Positions 23,973 to 35,945 of a stretch of DNA of 64,000 bases are shown here, in pieces. Numbering within the stretch: the stretch's first letter is position 1; the number at the start of each line of letters is the position of its first letter. The notes beneath the pieces were generated by a model. The model had not been told where the DNA came from. It made no database searches and saw only the letters and a program-made list of their open reading frames with translations. A program made the position numbers and the translations under genes. The stretch comes from Cercopithifilaria johnstoni (Eukaryota > Nematoda > Chromadorea > Rhabditida > Onchocercidae), in assembly GCA_916381525.1 (NCBI GenBank), contig CAKAEH010000778.1, positions 62,001-126,000 on the forward strand, read 5' to 3'.

Positions 23973-26900
23973 TAGAAACCCCCCACCAGTTATTTAACCC
24001 CTGAAAGGAGAAAGACAGTTGTCGCAGTTTTCGGATCTATTGTCTTTCATGAATACTCACTCCAACGACAGGCTTAAATCATTACGGATTATCTCTCTCC
24101 TTCGCTTGCAGGTTGATTAATGGAAAAGATTATCTATTTTCCGGTATAAAATGAAGAGGGGAAAAAGGGTTAGATGGTAGAGGTAATTCTTTTACGTTTT
24201 TCTTCGATAAGCTACAACTGTTTGTTATCGGAAAACAGATGAAATGGTATGATAAGAAGATGATGATGACACATTGTATTTTCTTCGCAATTCTTTTTGT
24301 TTAAAAATTAACATTAATTAATGAAGTTTAAACTTCATTTCACTAATAAATTTCAAATTCATAATTATAAACTATTCTTATAACTATTTGAACATTAATG
24401 AGATAATTAATGAGATCATTTCTTTAAATTAAAAGAATAGTAAAACAAAACATCTAATTTCTACAATTTTTACATTTCCCAAATGGTTTTTAGGGAATAA
24501 AGAAGAAATGCTTTCTTTGAAAACAATAAGAAAATTTTAGAATAAAAATCGGTTTTTCACTTTCTTTTGAAATTTTTAAATCGAAAAAACTTTTCCGTCA
24601 CTTTTTCAATTATCACATTTCGATAAATATTTCAATTAGAAATTAATTCTTCTTTTGGCTTCAATTTTTTGCAACAATTTTTCATTATTAAAGTGCCTTA
24701 TTAAATTTTAATTAAAGTTTAATGCTTTTAAAAAATATCAGTGGAAAATATTTTTTGTTTAATTTATCAAACAAATTGTAGGTTATATAGAGAGAACAAA
24801 TTTAAACGATAAAATGATAGAGGCAGATTTGATTGGAACTTGATTAAAAATTAGACAGTAAATTTATTCATTGTCATGAACATTGACGAATCATTATATC
24901 TTAAATATCCAATAATGATATATACTACTGATATGATAATGATTGTTATTTGCCACAAATTCAGAAAATACTTTTCTAATTATTGTTGCATTTCAACGTT
25001 TAAGATATAGATGTTCCAATGAGTTTAAAACATGTACAGTGATAAAAATGATATCCTTTATCTTTATTTGCTTTGCTTTAGTTCTATAGTTATTTACAAA
25101 CAGTTGCAAGCACGTACATATGATATTAATATAATTAATATTGTCTGATGGCATATATCATTCCTACTACTATAATTCCATCATCATTTCTATTCTACAG
25201 AACAGGTGCATGACAGATCATTGGCGCAATATGTTTTTCGGTTATTTTTGTGATCTCAACCAGATGACTATTTCATTATTTCGGTGTAGAAATCATTATA
25301 TACATAAAGCGCTCTTCTTTATGATACGCATTTTTGCATATATTCTCTTCTGTTCCATTCATTCATTCAGAAGTAATAAAATGAAATAACAAAGAAAGTC
25401 GTAAACGGATAGTCATAAAATTGTTCAGATAGTAAGAAAAGAGAAAAGAAAAATGTTACAGTTGCTATTGGTTTGAATTTATTGAAAAAGATAGTAAATA
25501 GCAAGTACTAAATTAACCTTACTAATTAACCTTATTATTATCGAATTGTTGAAATTTATTATTTTCCACAATATCAGATAAATGATAATGATTATCAATG
25601 CTATCATATTATTTATTACTACACCTTTTCTATTCATTGTAAGTGTATAAGTGTGTCGATACTACTATTTATGATTTATAATTTGAAATGAATTCTATTT
25701 TTCTGGTTGGTATGTTATAAGGAAATTTATTTTGATAGATTCGAAGTTATATTTTTCCATTGTTTTCCAATGCTTTTAAAATATTCAGCAAAAGCATAAA
25801 GGCAACAACTGTTAACAATAATTAATTATAATAGCTTATTATAAAATAAATCACTTCTAAAAATTAAATTCGAAATTTCTTTCTTTTTTTTTAAAATTAT
25901 CATTATCTTTACGAATAAACTGTGATATCGCCTATTATTATGAATTATCACTGATTTCGAAACTCTCTCTGAACATAAAAAAGAATTTTATAGTTACTTT
26001 AAAATTTACAATTAAAATTTAATTACTTTCTAATTTGCCCAATTAAAAAAATTTTGCAAACTATTAAAAAGGGTTGAATTTACAAGAAATAAAATGTGCT
26101 ATTAACTGATAAATATTGCATGTTATACTATAAAATCTTTTCTGGGAAATGCTTTCTTTCTTTGCTTGTTCTAAAATTAAATGCATAAATTAATCCTGTA
26201 GCCCCTTTTGGGCCTATAAATTTATGCCTTAACTCATTTATTGCAAAAGGCACCAGACTAAACCAAATTCCTCCTAAAACATGCAATTTAATCATTACGA
26301 CTTAGCTTAAGAGTGGTGCCGATAAATTCGTATATCAACATGTTCCATAAGCATTAAGTTAACTAACGTTTGTCATAAAGATTGCCAATCGAATCGAATT
26401 GTTCAATTAAGAATAATTTTCAAAATTTCCTCCTTCTAAGTTAATCAATACTCAATTTCTATCTCATTGAAAACAATCAAAATTAACTAAGATAAGTGAA
26501 TTTCCGATCAATTCGAACTTAACTTGAATAGTTTCAAAGAAATTTTAAATTTTCAAAAATTTCAAACCTTTTAATTATTTTATAAAATTCTAAAAACTTT
26601 CTGAAAATTCCATGGGAAGAAAGCATCATTAGCTAATGATAGTGGAATAATAGCCCGGAAATGAGTCTGAGATATTAAGGAAGGATGAGATTGAATGAAG
26701 ATAGTAAACAATTCTTAAAAGCAATCAGAAACTGAATAATTACCTCTTAATTACACTTTTCTCTTTTGTGACCTTCCCTCCACCCTCTCTACAATGACAT
26801 TTCTCGAGTTTATCATTAATTTAATTTAACTTACTCCCTCATACTTACATTTTTCAATCTTTTCGAGGACGAATGAAATGAAAAATTTTTGCCAAAGTTA

Positions 26901-29390
26901 TTATTGTTTGAAACAATAATCGTAATTGTATAATTAAAACAATTAAAAAGCAAAGGTAATTAAGAAATAAGTAATTAAATCAAAAAGGAATTGAAACAAT
27001 TAAAAAAGCAACATACACACACGTGCATACTCTTCCTATTATTAAACAGTGTTTAATCATATAGCTAATTCCTTGTTACTTTAATTAATCAAATTTTAAT
27101 TAAAGCTTAAGACGAATTTATCATAAAATCAAAGGTGATAGAAAATGAAATTAAATAAATTAAGTTTAAACTTTCTAAGCATTCAAATTCTTTCACAACG
27201 CTTTTATCCATTCCTAATTTGCATGTAAAATTAAATTTATAATGAATGAAATAAGTATAGATGACTTATTCCAATTCATATATAATAAATGAATAAGTAA
27301 ATAAATAAATAAATAAAACTAACAAAGTTTGAGTGATAACGTAATGCGCAATCCAACCAGCAAAAATATTATCAAGCACAGCATCACATCACTGAAATTG
27401 ATAATTAATTAATTTTATTCTTATCAAAAATGCATCAAAATTATCAGTCGTTGAGATACACAAAAATTTAAAATACAACCAATCCTTTCAAATCATTAAC
27501 ATTATTACAATAACTGATGGCTATGAATAAAAATTGACATTGAAAACTATAATTTAAATTTAAAAAAAATTGAGGCCATTTATACTTTGAACTTTGAATT
27601 GGATAGATAAGTGATAAAAGGAAGAAATAGTAGAATATTGCCAAAATCAATCATTCTCCACTTCATCAATATTAGGTGCAATAATTTGTAAAGTCTATGT
27701 ATCGAGGAAGAAATCCTCAGATATTCAAATCTGTCACCTCTGATACTTTCGTGAATCATCATCATCGATTTATGATTAATGATTATATTCTTTATTTTCT
27801 GATAAATTAAAAAAAGAAAGTGAAAAATTAGTAAATTGAAAAACATAAATAAATAATGAAAATAATTCCTCTATATATGTATTTCTTTGTTTCTCCTCTT
27901 TTCTGTACTCTTTTTGTTTTTTAAAAATCGTTCATTTTCTTTCGTAAATTTTAATTGAACTTTTTCTGCATAAAATAATGGATATTTTGAATTAAAGTAT
28001 TTCTCATATATGCTAAAAGCTGAAAAGATGAATATTTTATGGATTATTCATAGCTAAATTTCTCAGATTTCCTCTGAAAATTACTTTCAATAGATGAAAA
28101 ATTGAAATTTCATAATAATAGCTAATTCTGAAAAGAAAATTCGATAATAGTAATTATAATAATAAATACTAAATTGATTACTTAAAAACTCGGCGAAATA
28201 TTTTTCCCTTCCACATTTTCCCTTCCACACTGCGAGCAATGTCACGCATATTAATTCTATGAACGAAATAATTCTATTTCTCTCTCTTTTTCCCCTCCCT
28301 AAAAAAATAATTTTAATTGGAAATTATATATATATTTCGAATTATCAAAACTTCCATATTTCCATTTTTTTATTTACATTTAACAAAGAAAAACAAAGAT
28401 AAAAATTACTTAATGGTATATTAAATTATCAGTTATATTATCAGTTATATCAATTCTTTGTGAAATGGAAAAATAAAAGAACAACAAAGACTGCACCGAA
28501 GTTTAAGAATAAAATTTCATTAAATAGCCAAAAAGAACGGATTGGAATTTCAATCAAAAATAAAATTTAGGAGAATTTTCATACTTAATTATTAATACAT
28601 ACATATTCATGAAAGTAATATTAGAAGTATTGAAATAGGAAATTGAATTCATAGATATATAAGTGTTACTTTGAAAAGCGGTCAATGATAAAGTCAATAA
28701 ACTTTTGCTTAATTAATAACTTGTCACTCTGTATTACTTAATTTAACCTGTTCAAGAGGAATAGAGAGGGAGAGAGAAAGATCATATCATTAATATAACA
28801 AATAACTTCATACCATTTATAATATAATCACTTATAGAAATCTATTGTGGATTTCAAAATGATTTCCTATCAATGATAAAAATAATCACTCTTTAGATTA
28901 ACACTAATTCAACAGGTATTAAAATCAAATAGTTAGATGTAATTAGACGAAAATAAAATTAAATTATGAAGCGCTTCTAGCATCCGTCTATAAGTAGAAA
29001 ATTCGAAGTATGAGATAGCTTCCAGCTGTTTCAAATTTTAACTAATATAGAACTACCGGAAGCAGTTAGTTTATACAATGTTAACACAAATAAGCATCAT
29101 TTCAGGAACCAAAATTGGGAAAACTTTAAACATTGCACTAAAAAGTAGCAAAATTACGATATTGATAATTAGCTGTAAATTAAGTGTGCTGATTAGTCTA
29201 CAATTGAAATTATATAAATTCGATTATTTGTTGTTACTAAAAGAGAACTAATTTGTTGCAGTTTATACTAAGTCGGGTTAACACAACGAAAGTATCATTA
29301 TATAAGTGTCACTGACAATCTATTAGTGATAAGCAAGTGTAAATAAACAATTATCATAAATAGCTTTTGAAATAAGATATATACCAAAAG

Positions 29391-29515
29391 GTATAGTCAA
29401 AACTTGACAAGTAATAAATAATCAATTATAATGTATAGTCAAACAATCAAATAATCAATTATCACGTATAGTCAAAACTTAATAAATAATCAATTATCAT
29501 AAATAACTTCCAATA
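29391..29515. repeat. tandem minisatellite with GTATAGTCAA core
   Basis: GTATAGTCAA recurs at about 29391, 29433 and 29466. The copies alternate with AATAATCAATTAT blocks, giving an imperfect unit of roughly 35-45 bp. Confidence 0.7.
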
Positions 29516-29959
29516 ATATTCAGAAATACTGATAGCTCTATGATAATTATCCGAGACTAAAGAAACCAAATATTTCTATTCATATTATCAAGAAAATAAA
29601 ACCTTAATAAAATTATATAAAATGAAAATAAAATATCAAGATAATAAACAATAATACTAAACAATAGTATCGGTGAGAAATCTCAATACTATTTTATTCA
29701 ACATTTCAATTTGCATTTAAAATCGATCGTTTGTTAATTTTGCATAATTAATTAAAAAACTGAAAATAAATTAAATATTCAATAATTCTAATGGAAATCT
29801 CAATTGAATAAACGATCTCATAAAATGGCACATTCATTTATTATGAAATTAAAAATTAGTAAAATTAAAAGAAACATTGTTTGACTGTCAAAATAATATT
29901 TGAATCTTTTTCTTTTATCAGCCATTTCTATCAAAAAATGATAATAAATTATTTATTGC

Positions 29960-30110
29960 ATAAATAAATTTTAATTTTCTCTATCGAACTATCATTCAAT
30001 CAATCTGGCAACATCTTTTTTTTAAATAATAAATTTTAATTTCGTTGAAAGGAAATCTTCCTTATCGAAATATCATTCAATCAATCTGACAACAACTTTT
30101 TCTTTAAAGT
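29960..30110. repeat. roughly 80-bp imperfect tandem duplication
   Basis: ATCATTCAATCAATCTGGCA near 29990 recurs near 30070 with one change (TCTGACA). Both copies are followed by T-rich tracts and preceded by TAAATTTTAATTT. Confidence 0.7.
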
Positions 30111-30300
30111 TAGTAAACAAATATTTGTTAGTTCTAAATAAGAAAAAGAACGAATGACTGGCAATTTTTCAATTGTTACCAGTCAGTTGAGTTAATCGGG
30201 AAATTCGAAAATTAACAAATTTAAAAATTTTATCAATAGTGAATTCGTTTTTCTTTCTCATATTGTTGTTGTATTCAAATTCAGCGATAATCCTCAGAGA

Positions 30301-30360
30301 ACGGGAGAGAAAAAGGGAGAAAGAGGGAGAGGGAGAGAGAAAAAGAGAGAGAGAGAGAGA
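30301..30360. repeat. GA microsatellite
   Basis: Imperfect GA/GGGA purine tract. A second one lies at 30569-30598. Confidence 0.85.
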
Positions 30361-30568
30361 TCGGTTAAAATAGGCATTATGAATGTCATGGGATGAAAAA
30401 TTAATCAAAATTTTTTAAATAGATTTGCTAAATTCATTTATGGAAGTCAGCGCGGGTAGTAGTAAAATGATAAGTGACAATTGCACATTTTTCATTCAGA
30501 TTTTTCTCTTTCAAAAAATGTTGGTAATTTTGAAGAAAATGAAGAGAGGAGAAAAGAAGTGATGACAA

Positions 30569-30598
30569 GGGAGAGAGAGAGAGAGAGGGAGAGAGAAG
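30569..30598. repeat. GA microsatellite
   Basis: GAGAGA run within a purine-rich segment, flanking the GC-richer patch that starts near 30600. Confidence 0.85.
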
Positions 30599-30653
30599 AG
30601 GAAAATTGTCGGAGAATGGGTAGACTTTCCTTGGTGTGCGCAATTGATGACAA

Positions 30654-30779
30654 CTAACTACTCTGTTGCTTCAATTCAAGAACAGTAAGATGGGCTGGAC
30701 AAAAAGAATCAACGTGGACAGCGCCGCCCTTCTTGACACACCATAACTGCAACACTTCACAAATATCCTCCGCTTATCA
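30654..30779 (-). other. GC-richer coding-like patch, function unknown
   Basis: In otherwise very AT-rich DNA, this segment has near-genic composition. One minus-strand frame is open for about 42 codons from an AG acceptor-like site near 30772 to a TAG at 30654, and contains ICEVLQLWCVKKGGAVHVD and FCPAHLTVLELKQQ, with Cys and His spacing like a small zinc-binding piece. The other minus frame carries a hydrophobic run (STLILFVQPILLFL), and the plus strand also reads MGWTKRINVDSAALLDTP then stop. I cannot tell which, if any, is translated. It could be a terminal exon, a gene relic or the DDR promoter. Confidence 0.3.
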
Positions 30780-31112
30780 ACTTTCTTAACCTTTTACCTT
30801 ATTATCACTTATTGATATTGAGAAATATTTTATTGTCAGTTGATGGTATTAATCCTTCTTCCGAAATATTATAAATTCTTCGTTGAAAATGGAAACGTTT
30901 CAAAGTAGTTGATCATTTTTTAAATTTTCTACGATGATATAAATTCAGGTCGAGTGGTTATTAGCTATCAGGAATTATTTCTCAATTTAATTGATCACTT
31001 AAAAGATGAAAGCAAAAATTACAATGGTTTTTCAAACATTCAGAAAATTAATTACAGAAATAATAACGACATCATTCTCAACAACTCTTATCATAAAATA
31101 TAATGAAACAAA

Positions 31113-31291
31113 ATGGCAGAACGCTTTTTTGGTTTTGGTGACAACAATTCGGTGACATCAAAAATTTGGCATTTTCAAAAAGCTTTGAGAAATCCAGGTT
31201 TCCAGCAACAAAAGGCAATTAGCGGATGATTTAAAAAAAGACTTCCTGGGAAGACAACGATATCAAGAACATCAAAGCACCGATAGTTTAT
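31113..31291 (+). pseudogene. small coding-like segment with a frame change, unknown
   Basis: An ATG at 31113 opens a frame beginning MAERFFGFGDNNSV and running through IWHFQKALRNPGF to a TGA at 31227. The next frame (+1) continues as DDLKKDFLGRQRYQEHQ to a TAA at 31289. The composition is unlike the surrounding AT-rich DNA and resembles real protein. No splice sites explain the shift, so it looks like a short gene relic. The family is not recognised. Confidence 0.3.
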
Positions 31292-32290
31292 AACCTTTTT
31301 CTGAATTTAAAGAATAAAATTAAATTTGGAATGATTCTTTGATGATTCGATTTAATTCATTCGTAATTAAATAAAGGTTATTTTGAGGACGCATAAGAAA
31401 ATGGCGGTGATTTCAACCATAAATAAAATCTTTAACGATGAAATAAAAAGACCGAGATAGAAATAGGTTTGTAGTAATTAACAAATCGCAGCATGCGTTC
31501 ATCCATTTTCATTTCTCGGACTATGTTCTGAAATTGCCGCTACACTATTGTAAATCATAATGATCGATTGCATAATAGCGCAATTGTCTACAAAACTTTC
31601 CAAATAATTTTTTTCAAATGTTATAAAAGGTCATTTATTAACTTATTGAATGGAAAGTTTTCAAAAAATTAGAGAACTTTTCAAAGATTTTTAATATTAT
31701 TTAAGTATAATTAAATTTGATTGTTAGCACAAATAATTTCATCAAGCATAATAACCTAAATTATCATTTAAAAATATATATGGTTTCCATTTCTACTGTG
31801 AAATGTTCACAATTTTCAACAGTTCTCATTCTATTCCATAATTTTTACAGTACATTTTATTACAGTAAAAAATTTTTTCAATTTATATTGAAGTTATAAT
31901 TTAAATGATGAAAATTTGCACTAGTTTATATCGAACAATTAATATGAAATTCTAATTTAAATGATGTAGGTGTATACCATCGAAAATGTATCAAATCAAT
32001 TATGAAACACTTATTCCCATTCCTGAAAATGACAGTTTGCAAATTCTATTTATGTCAACGATACTATAAATTTTCAATTCTAGTCCTCTTCAATTTAATT
32101 CTTATAATATTGAATATTACAAACTGTCATTTATATGTAAATAGCTTAAAGAATTCCATCATCTTTACATTAATTTATATGCAATTAGCATTAGTGTTCA
32201 GACAATTAATATCATGGCAACCACATATATTTCCACGACTAACCAGTCCGTCGTCATTGCTGGAAATAAATATGACTTCCCATATAATCG

Positions 32291-32294
<4 letters not shown>

Positions 32295-32330
<36 letters not shown>

Positions 32331-32338
32331 TGTACGTG
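32295..32338. repeat. TG microsatellite
   Basis: About 16-18 TG dinucleotides followed by degenerate TG units. Confidence 0.9.
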
Positions 32339-32930
32339 TATGTAAAAGTTTGTAGTAAATTAACTACACTTTTAGTAAATTATCTTGTATTTTTGACAAA
32401 TGTAATCTTTTCGATGAAATAAATTTCTTTGAATAAAATAGAAGGAAAGTGTCATTGCTTGCAACATTACGAATAATCGCAAATATTTTTTTGTTATTTT
32501 AATCGAACAAAAAATTTTTGCTGTCATTTAAAATAGCCTCATTTATCATTTCTAATAATTCTCCCAAAGATAAATTTACTATAAAAATAGCTTATTCGTT
32601 TTACTAAAAGAAAAGATTTTAAAACTTTATTATAATTTAAACAAAATAAAGAGTAATGAAATTGTTCCCTCACAATGAAATAAATTTAGATTTTGGAAAT
32701 TTAAATTGATTGAAAATATCATATCAAAATTAAGGTACCTTTTGTGATAATTAATATTACAAAAAAAGTCTATTCAATTGTTTCAATTCATTTAATTCCT
32801 TTTTTCCCACAAATTTTTCTTTAAAAAATTGTTCAGTAAAAGCATTTTGTATTTGTAATTAAACTAATGAGAAATTTTAATGGATGAATTTATAATTTAA
32901 AAATGATAGAAAGAAGGAAAGAAAGTAAGT

Positions 32931-32994
32931 TCACACACACACACATACACACACACACTCACATACACACAAACATACACACACACACACACAT
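32931..32994. repeat. CA microsatellite, first copy of a duplicated block
   Basis: An imperfect CA tract preceded by AAGAAAGTAAGTTCACACAC. The same leader recurs at about 33321, indicating a duplicated block about 400 bp apart. Confidence 0.85.
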
Positions 32995-33356
32995 GTATGA
33001 GAATGTTAAAATGCATATCAATTAAAATTTCATATCAAAATATGTATGAATTAGTTGCACAGAATTAAATTCGTATCGAAGAATGAAATTCATTTTCTAT
33101 GAATATGAAAATTTAATTCAATTTTATATTTGTTACTAATATACAATAAAATTGATCGAAAAAAGTTTAGTTAATTCAATTTGAAAAGAGAATTTAAATA
33201 AGTAAATGCAAATGTAAAGTAATTTTAGTTAAGAATTTTATTATAGCTTGTTGAAAATTAACATTAATTATCACAAAAAAAAAATGTACCTTAATTTTGA
33301 TATGATAAGTTCACACACAAGAAAGAAAGTAAGTTCACACACACACATACACACAG

Positions 33357-33460
33357 ACTCACATACACACAAACATATACACACACTCACATACACACAA
33401 ACATACACACACACTCACATACACACAAACATACACACACACTCACATACACACACACAT
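33357..33460. repeat. 28-bp CA-rich minisatellite
   Basis: The unit ACTCACATACACACAAACAT plus ACACACAC repeats at 33357, 33385, 33413 and (partial) 33441 with almost no variation. It is preceded by the duplicated leader at 33321-33356. Confidence 0.9.
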
Positions 33461-35102
33461 TAATTAAAATTAATTAAAGCAATTTCAATTTCAAATTTTT
33501 GATAAACCTAAAATTGATCAATGAAATTGGAAAATGTTACGATGATAATGATTTTTACAGGTTAAATAATAAGAGATTTTAAAAAGAACTAGAAGATATC
33601 ACATTATTTTTCATCTGTTTAGCATTAATTCATCAATTTTCATAAATGCCATAACTCTAATTAGAATTCCTTATCAGTCTAATAAATAATGTTACATTTT
33701 GAAAATATCATTCTCGTTTTAATAATTTCACAATAACTGATAGCAAAATTAAACTTATCAACACTTCAAATGTACAATTTTAACAGCTCTATGTATTAAA
33801 ACAAAAGAAAAATTTCAAATTCAAAATACAGTATGCTTTTTTTTTATCAAATAAAATGCCAAATAAAGTAAATTGAAAATGTTCGTTAATTTATTTGGCA
33901 ATATTACTTGTTGTGATGCGCCTTTTTACAACATTGATTTTTATCCAACCAATTATAACAGCGAAGAATATTCTTCTGAAATTCCCATATCAAAACAAAA
34001 TGATTGTTATAAATATGGCATTTTCTGCTTTTGTTGTGTAAATTACGTCGCATAATTTTGCTTGGAAATTTTCCGCAATCGCTCAATTTTAATATTTTGC
34101 AATAATTCCAACGACTAATTCATCTCTTAACTCATTTAAGGAAACATTATTTAAACTTGAGAATGAGTTAAATTTAGTCTAACTCGAGAATGATACTTAT
34201 ATGGAAGAATTCTCGAGAGTATCATAAGGACAAAAAAAGAGAGATATAAAAATAAATTTTTTAAAATAAAACTTTAATATAATAACATTTGAATAAATCT
34301 TCAACACTTCTTATCTTCCATTTCAATAAAATCAAAAATTGTGTAATTGTTTTATAAATTGAAATATTATCTTTTATTGTTGTAAATTATTGATTTATAT
34401 GATTTAGAAAAGCAAATGAGGTGATTAATCGATCAGATAAATTTAAATTTTATGATAAAGCTGCCAATTTCAATAACTATAAATACTTAAATATATTTTA
34501 TGCAAAAAAATGACAAATTCAAAAGAACAAATAGCTAATCTAAGAATGATAAAATTTACAAAATTATCCGAATATGATAATATTAAATAAATAATATCAA
34601 CTTATCGAATATAATATTTGAATGATTCCATCTGAACAAATAAATAAATTCATCGATAGCTTCGAAATGAAATTTTTAACTTCTTCATTTTGATTTATTT
34701 TTTAAAAATGAAATCATTTAAAAATTTAGATTAAAATTTATCAAATAAATTCGATAAGTGATCTAAGTCTAAGTGACTAATAATCTAAGTGATTTTTACG
34801 TTTCATTAATTATTCATATTATTATTTCTGATATTATTGCATAAAATTTATTTTAGGATTTTTTATTTAAAAGAAAGCTAAAGAACTTAATGAAGCAAAA
34901 CTAAAATTAATCGTAAATAAGCCAATTTCGAATAGAATATCATTTCAAAATGATAAGCAAAATTTAATGAAAATAAAGAGTGAAATGAAAAAAATGAAAT
35001 TATACGAAATCATATATATGAAATTATAATATCTATTATTGAAATTAGAAGTTTTTTAAAATATTCTCCTTCACTATAATTGTTTACACTTTTTGTTTAC
35101 AG

Positions 35103-35240
35103 CTTACATTAAAACAATTCAATTGATTAATTATTTATGAAATCAAAAACTTACATTAAAACAATTCAATTAATAAATTATTTTTGAAATCAAAAATTTT
35201 ATGTATAAAACAATTCAATTAATTAATTATTTTTAAAATT
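35103..35240. repeat. 47-bp tandem repeat, about three copies
   Basis: Copies begin at 35103 and 35150 (CTTACATTAAAACAATTCAA), with a third, more diverged copy near 35205. All contain AAAACAATTCAATT and a TTATTTnTGAAATC block. Confidence 0.85.
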
Positions 35241-35784
35241 TAATATTTGTTGATAAATTCAATTAAAAATTTTCAAATAAAAAGTATTGATTTATTTATT
35301 AACAATATAAGATAAAATAAGAGATGATAAGAAGATAACGATAATCTGCGCATTTTGCATGAATGGTGCGAAAAATGTATTTGAAAGAAAAGTTTGTTAG
35401 AAAAGGCGAAATTTTCAAAATGGAATGATAAATGGAAGAAATGTCTTTCTCTTCTTCTTCTTCATCAAAGACTACTTTAAAGATTTGTGCCAACCAACTT
35501 GGCCTTCTACTTCATTGGCTTTCTATTTCAAGCGAATTGTTATTTACATATTGTGATAGACAATTTAGTATTGGACAATTGTTGTGGATATTTTTGAACT
35601 GATATCTGTCAATGACATACTAATGTTGTTCTTTCTTTTTTCCCTTTGAATGAGATAATAAGCGAAAATCGACAAAACCTTTTTTACTCAACAAACTTTT
35701 TAAAACAATAAATCTCAAAGTGTTAATATTAAATTTCAATCATTTTATAGTAATATATATTTTTGTTTTAAAATTTTAATCAAT

Positions 35785-35945
35785 AATTCAATAATAATCA
35801 TAATTTAATATAATCATAATTATATCATAATCATAATCATAATACAATAATAGCCATAATATAATCATAATAATCACAATTAATAATATAATCATAATAT
35901 TAATCAATAATAATAATAATTTTAATCAATAATTCAATAATCAGT
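35785..35945. repeat. AATCATAAT-type AT-rich tandem array
   Basis: Many short copies of AATCATAAT, TAATCATAA and AATCAATAAT in an imperfect array. Confidence 0.8.

Larger units (their letters stand above)
21800..30600. other. very AT-rich gene-poor stretch upstream of the DDR exons
   Basis: No exon with convincing splice sites, codon pattern or family similarity was found on either strand. It probably includes the long 5' intron and promoter of the DDR gene, whose signal-peptide exon must lie upstream of 21793. Slightly GC-richer unique patches occur near 22560-22680, 23985-24125 and 26195-26340. Simple repeats include a CT run near 23950-23972. Confidence 0.5.

Noticed and set aside
32002..32355. 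117-codon plus-strand frame with hydrophobic segments
   Set aside because: Ends in the TG microsatellite (CVCVCV), AT-driven composition, no acceptor or homologue recognised.
33248..33463. 71-codon His/Thr-rich frame
   Set aside because: It is the translation of the CA minisatellite.
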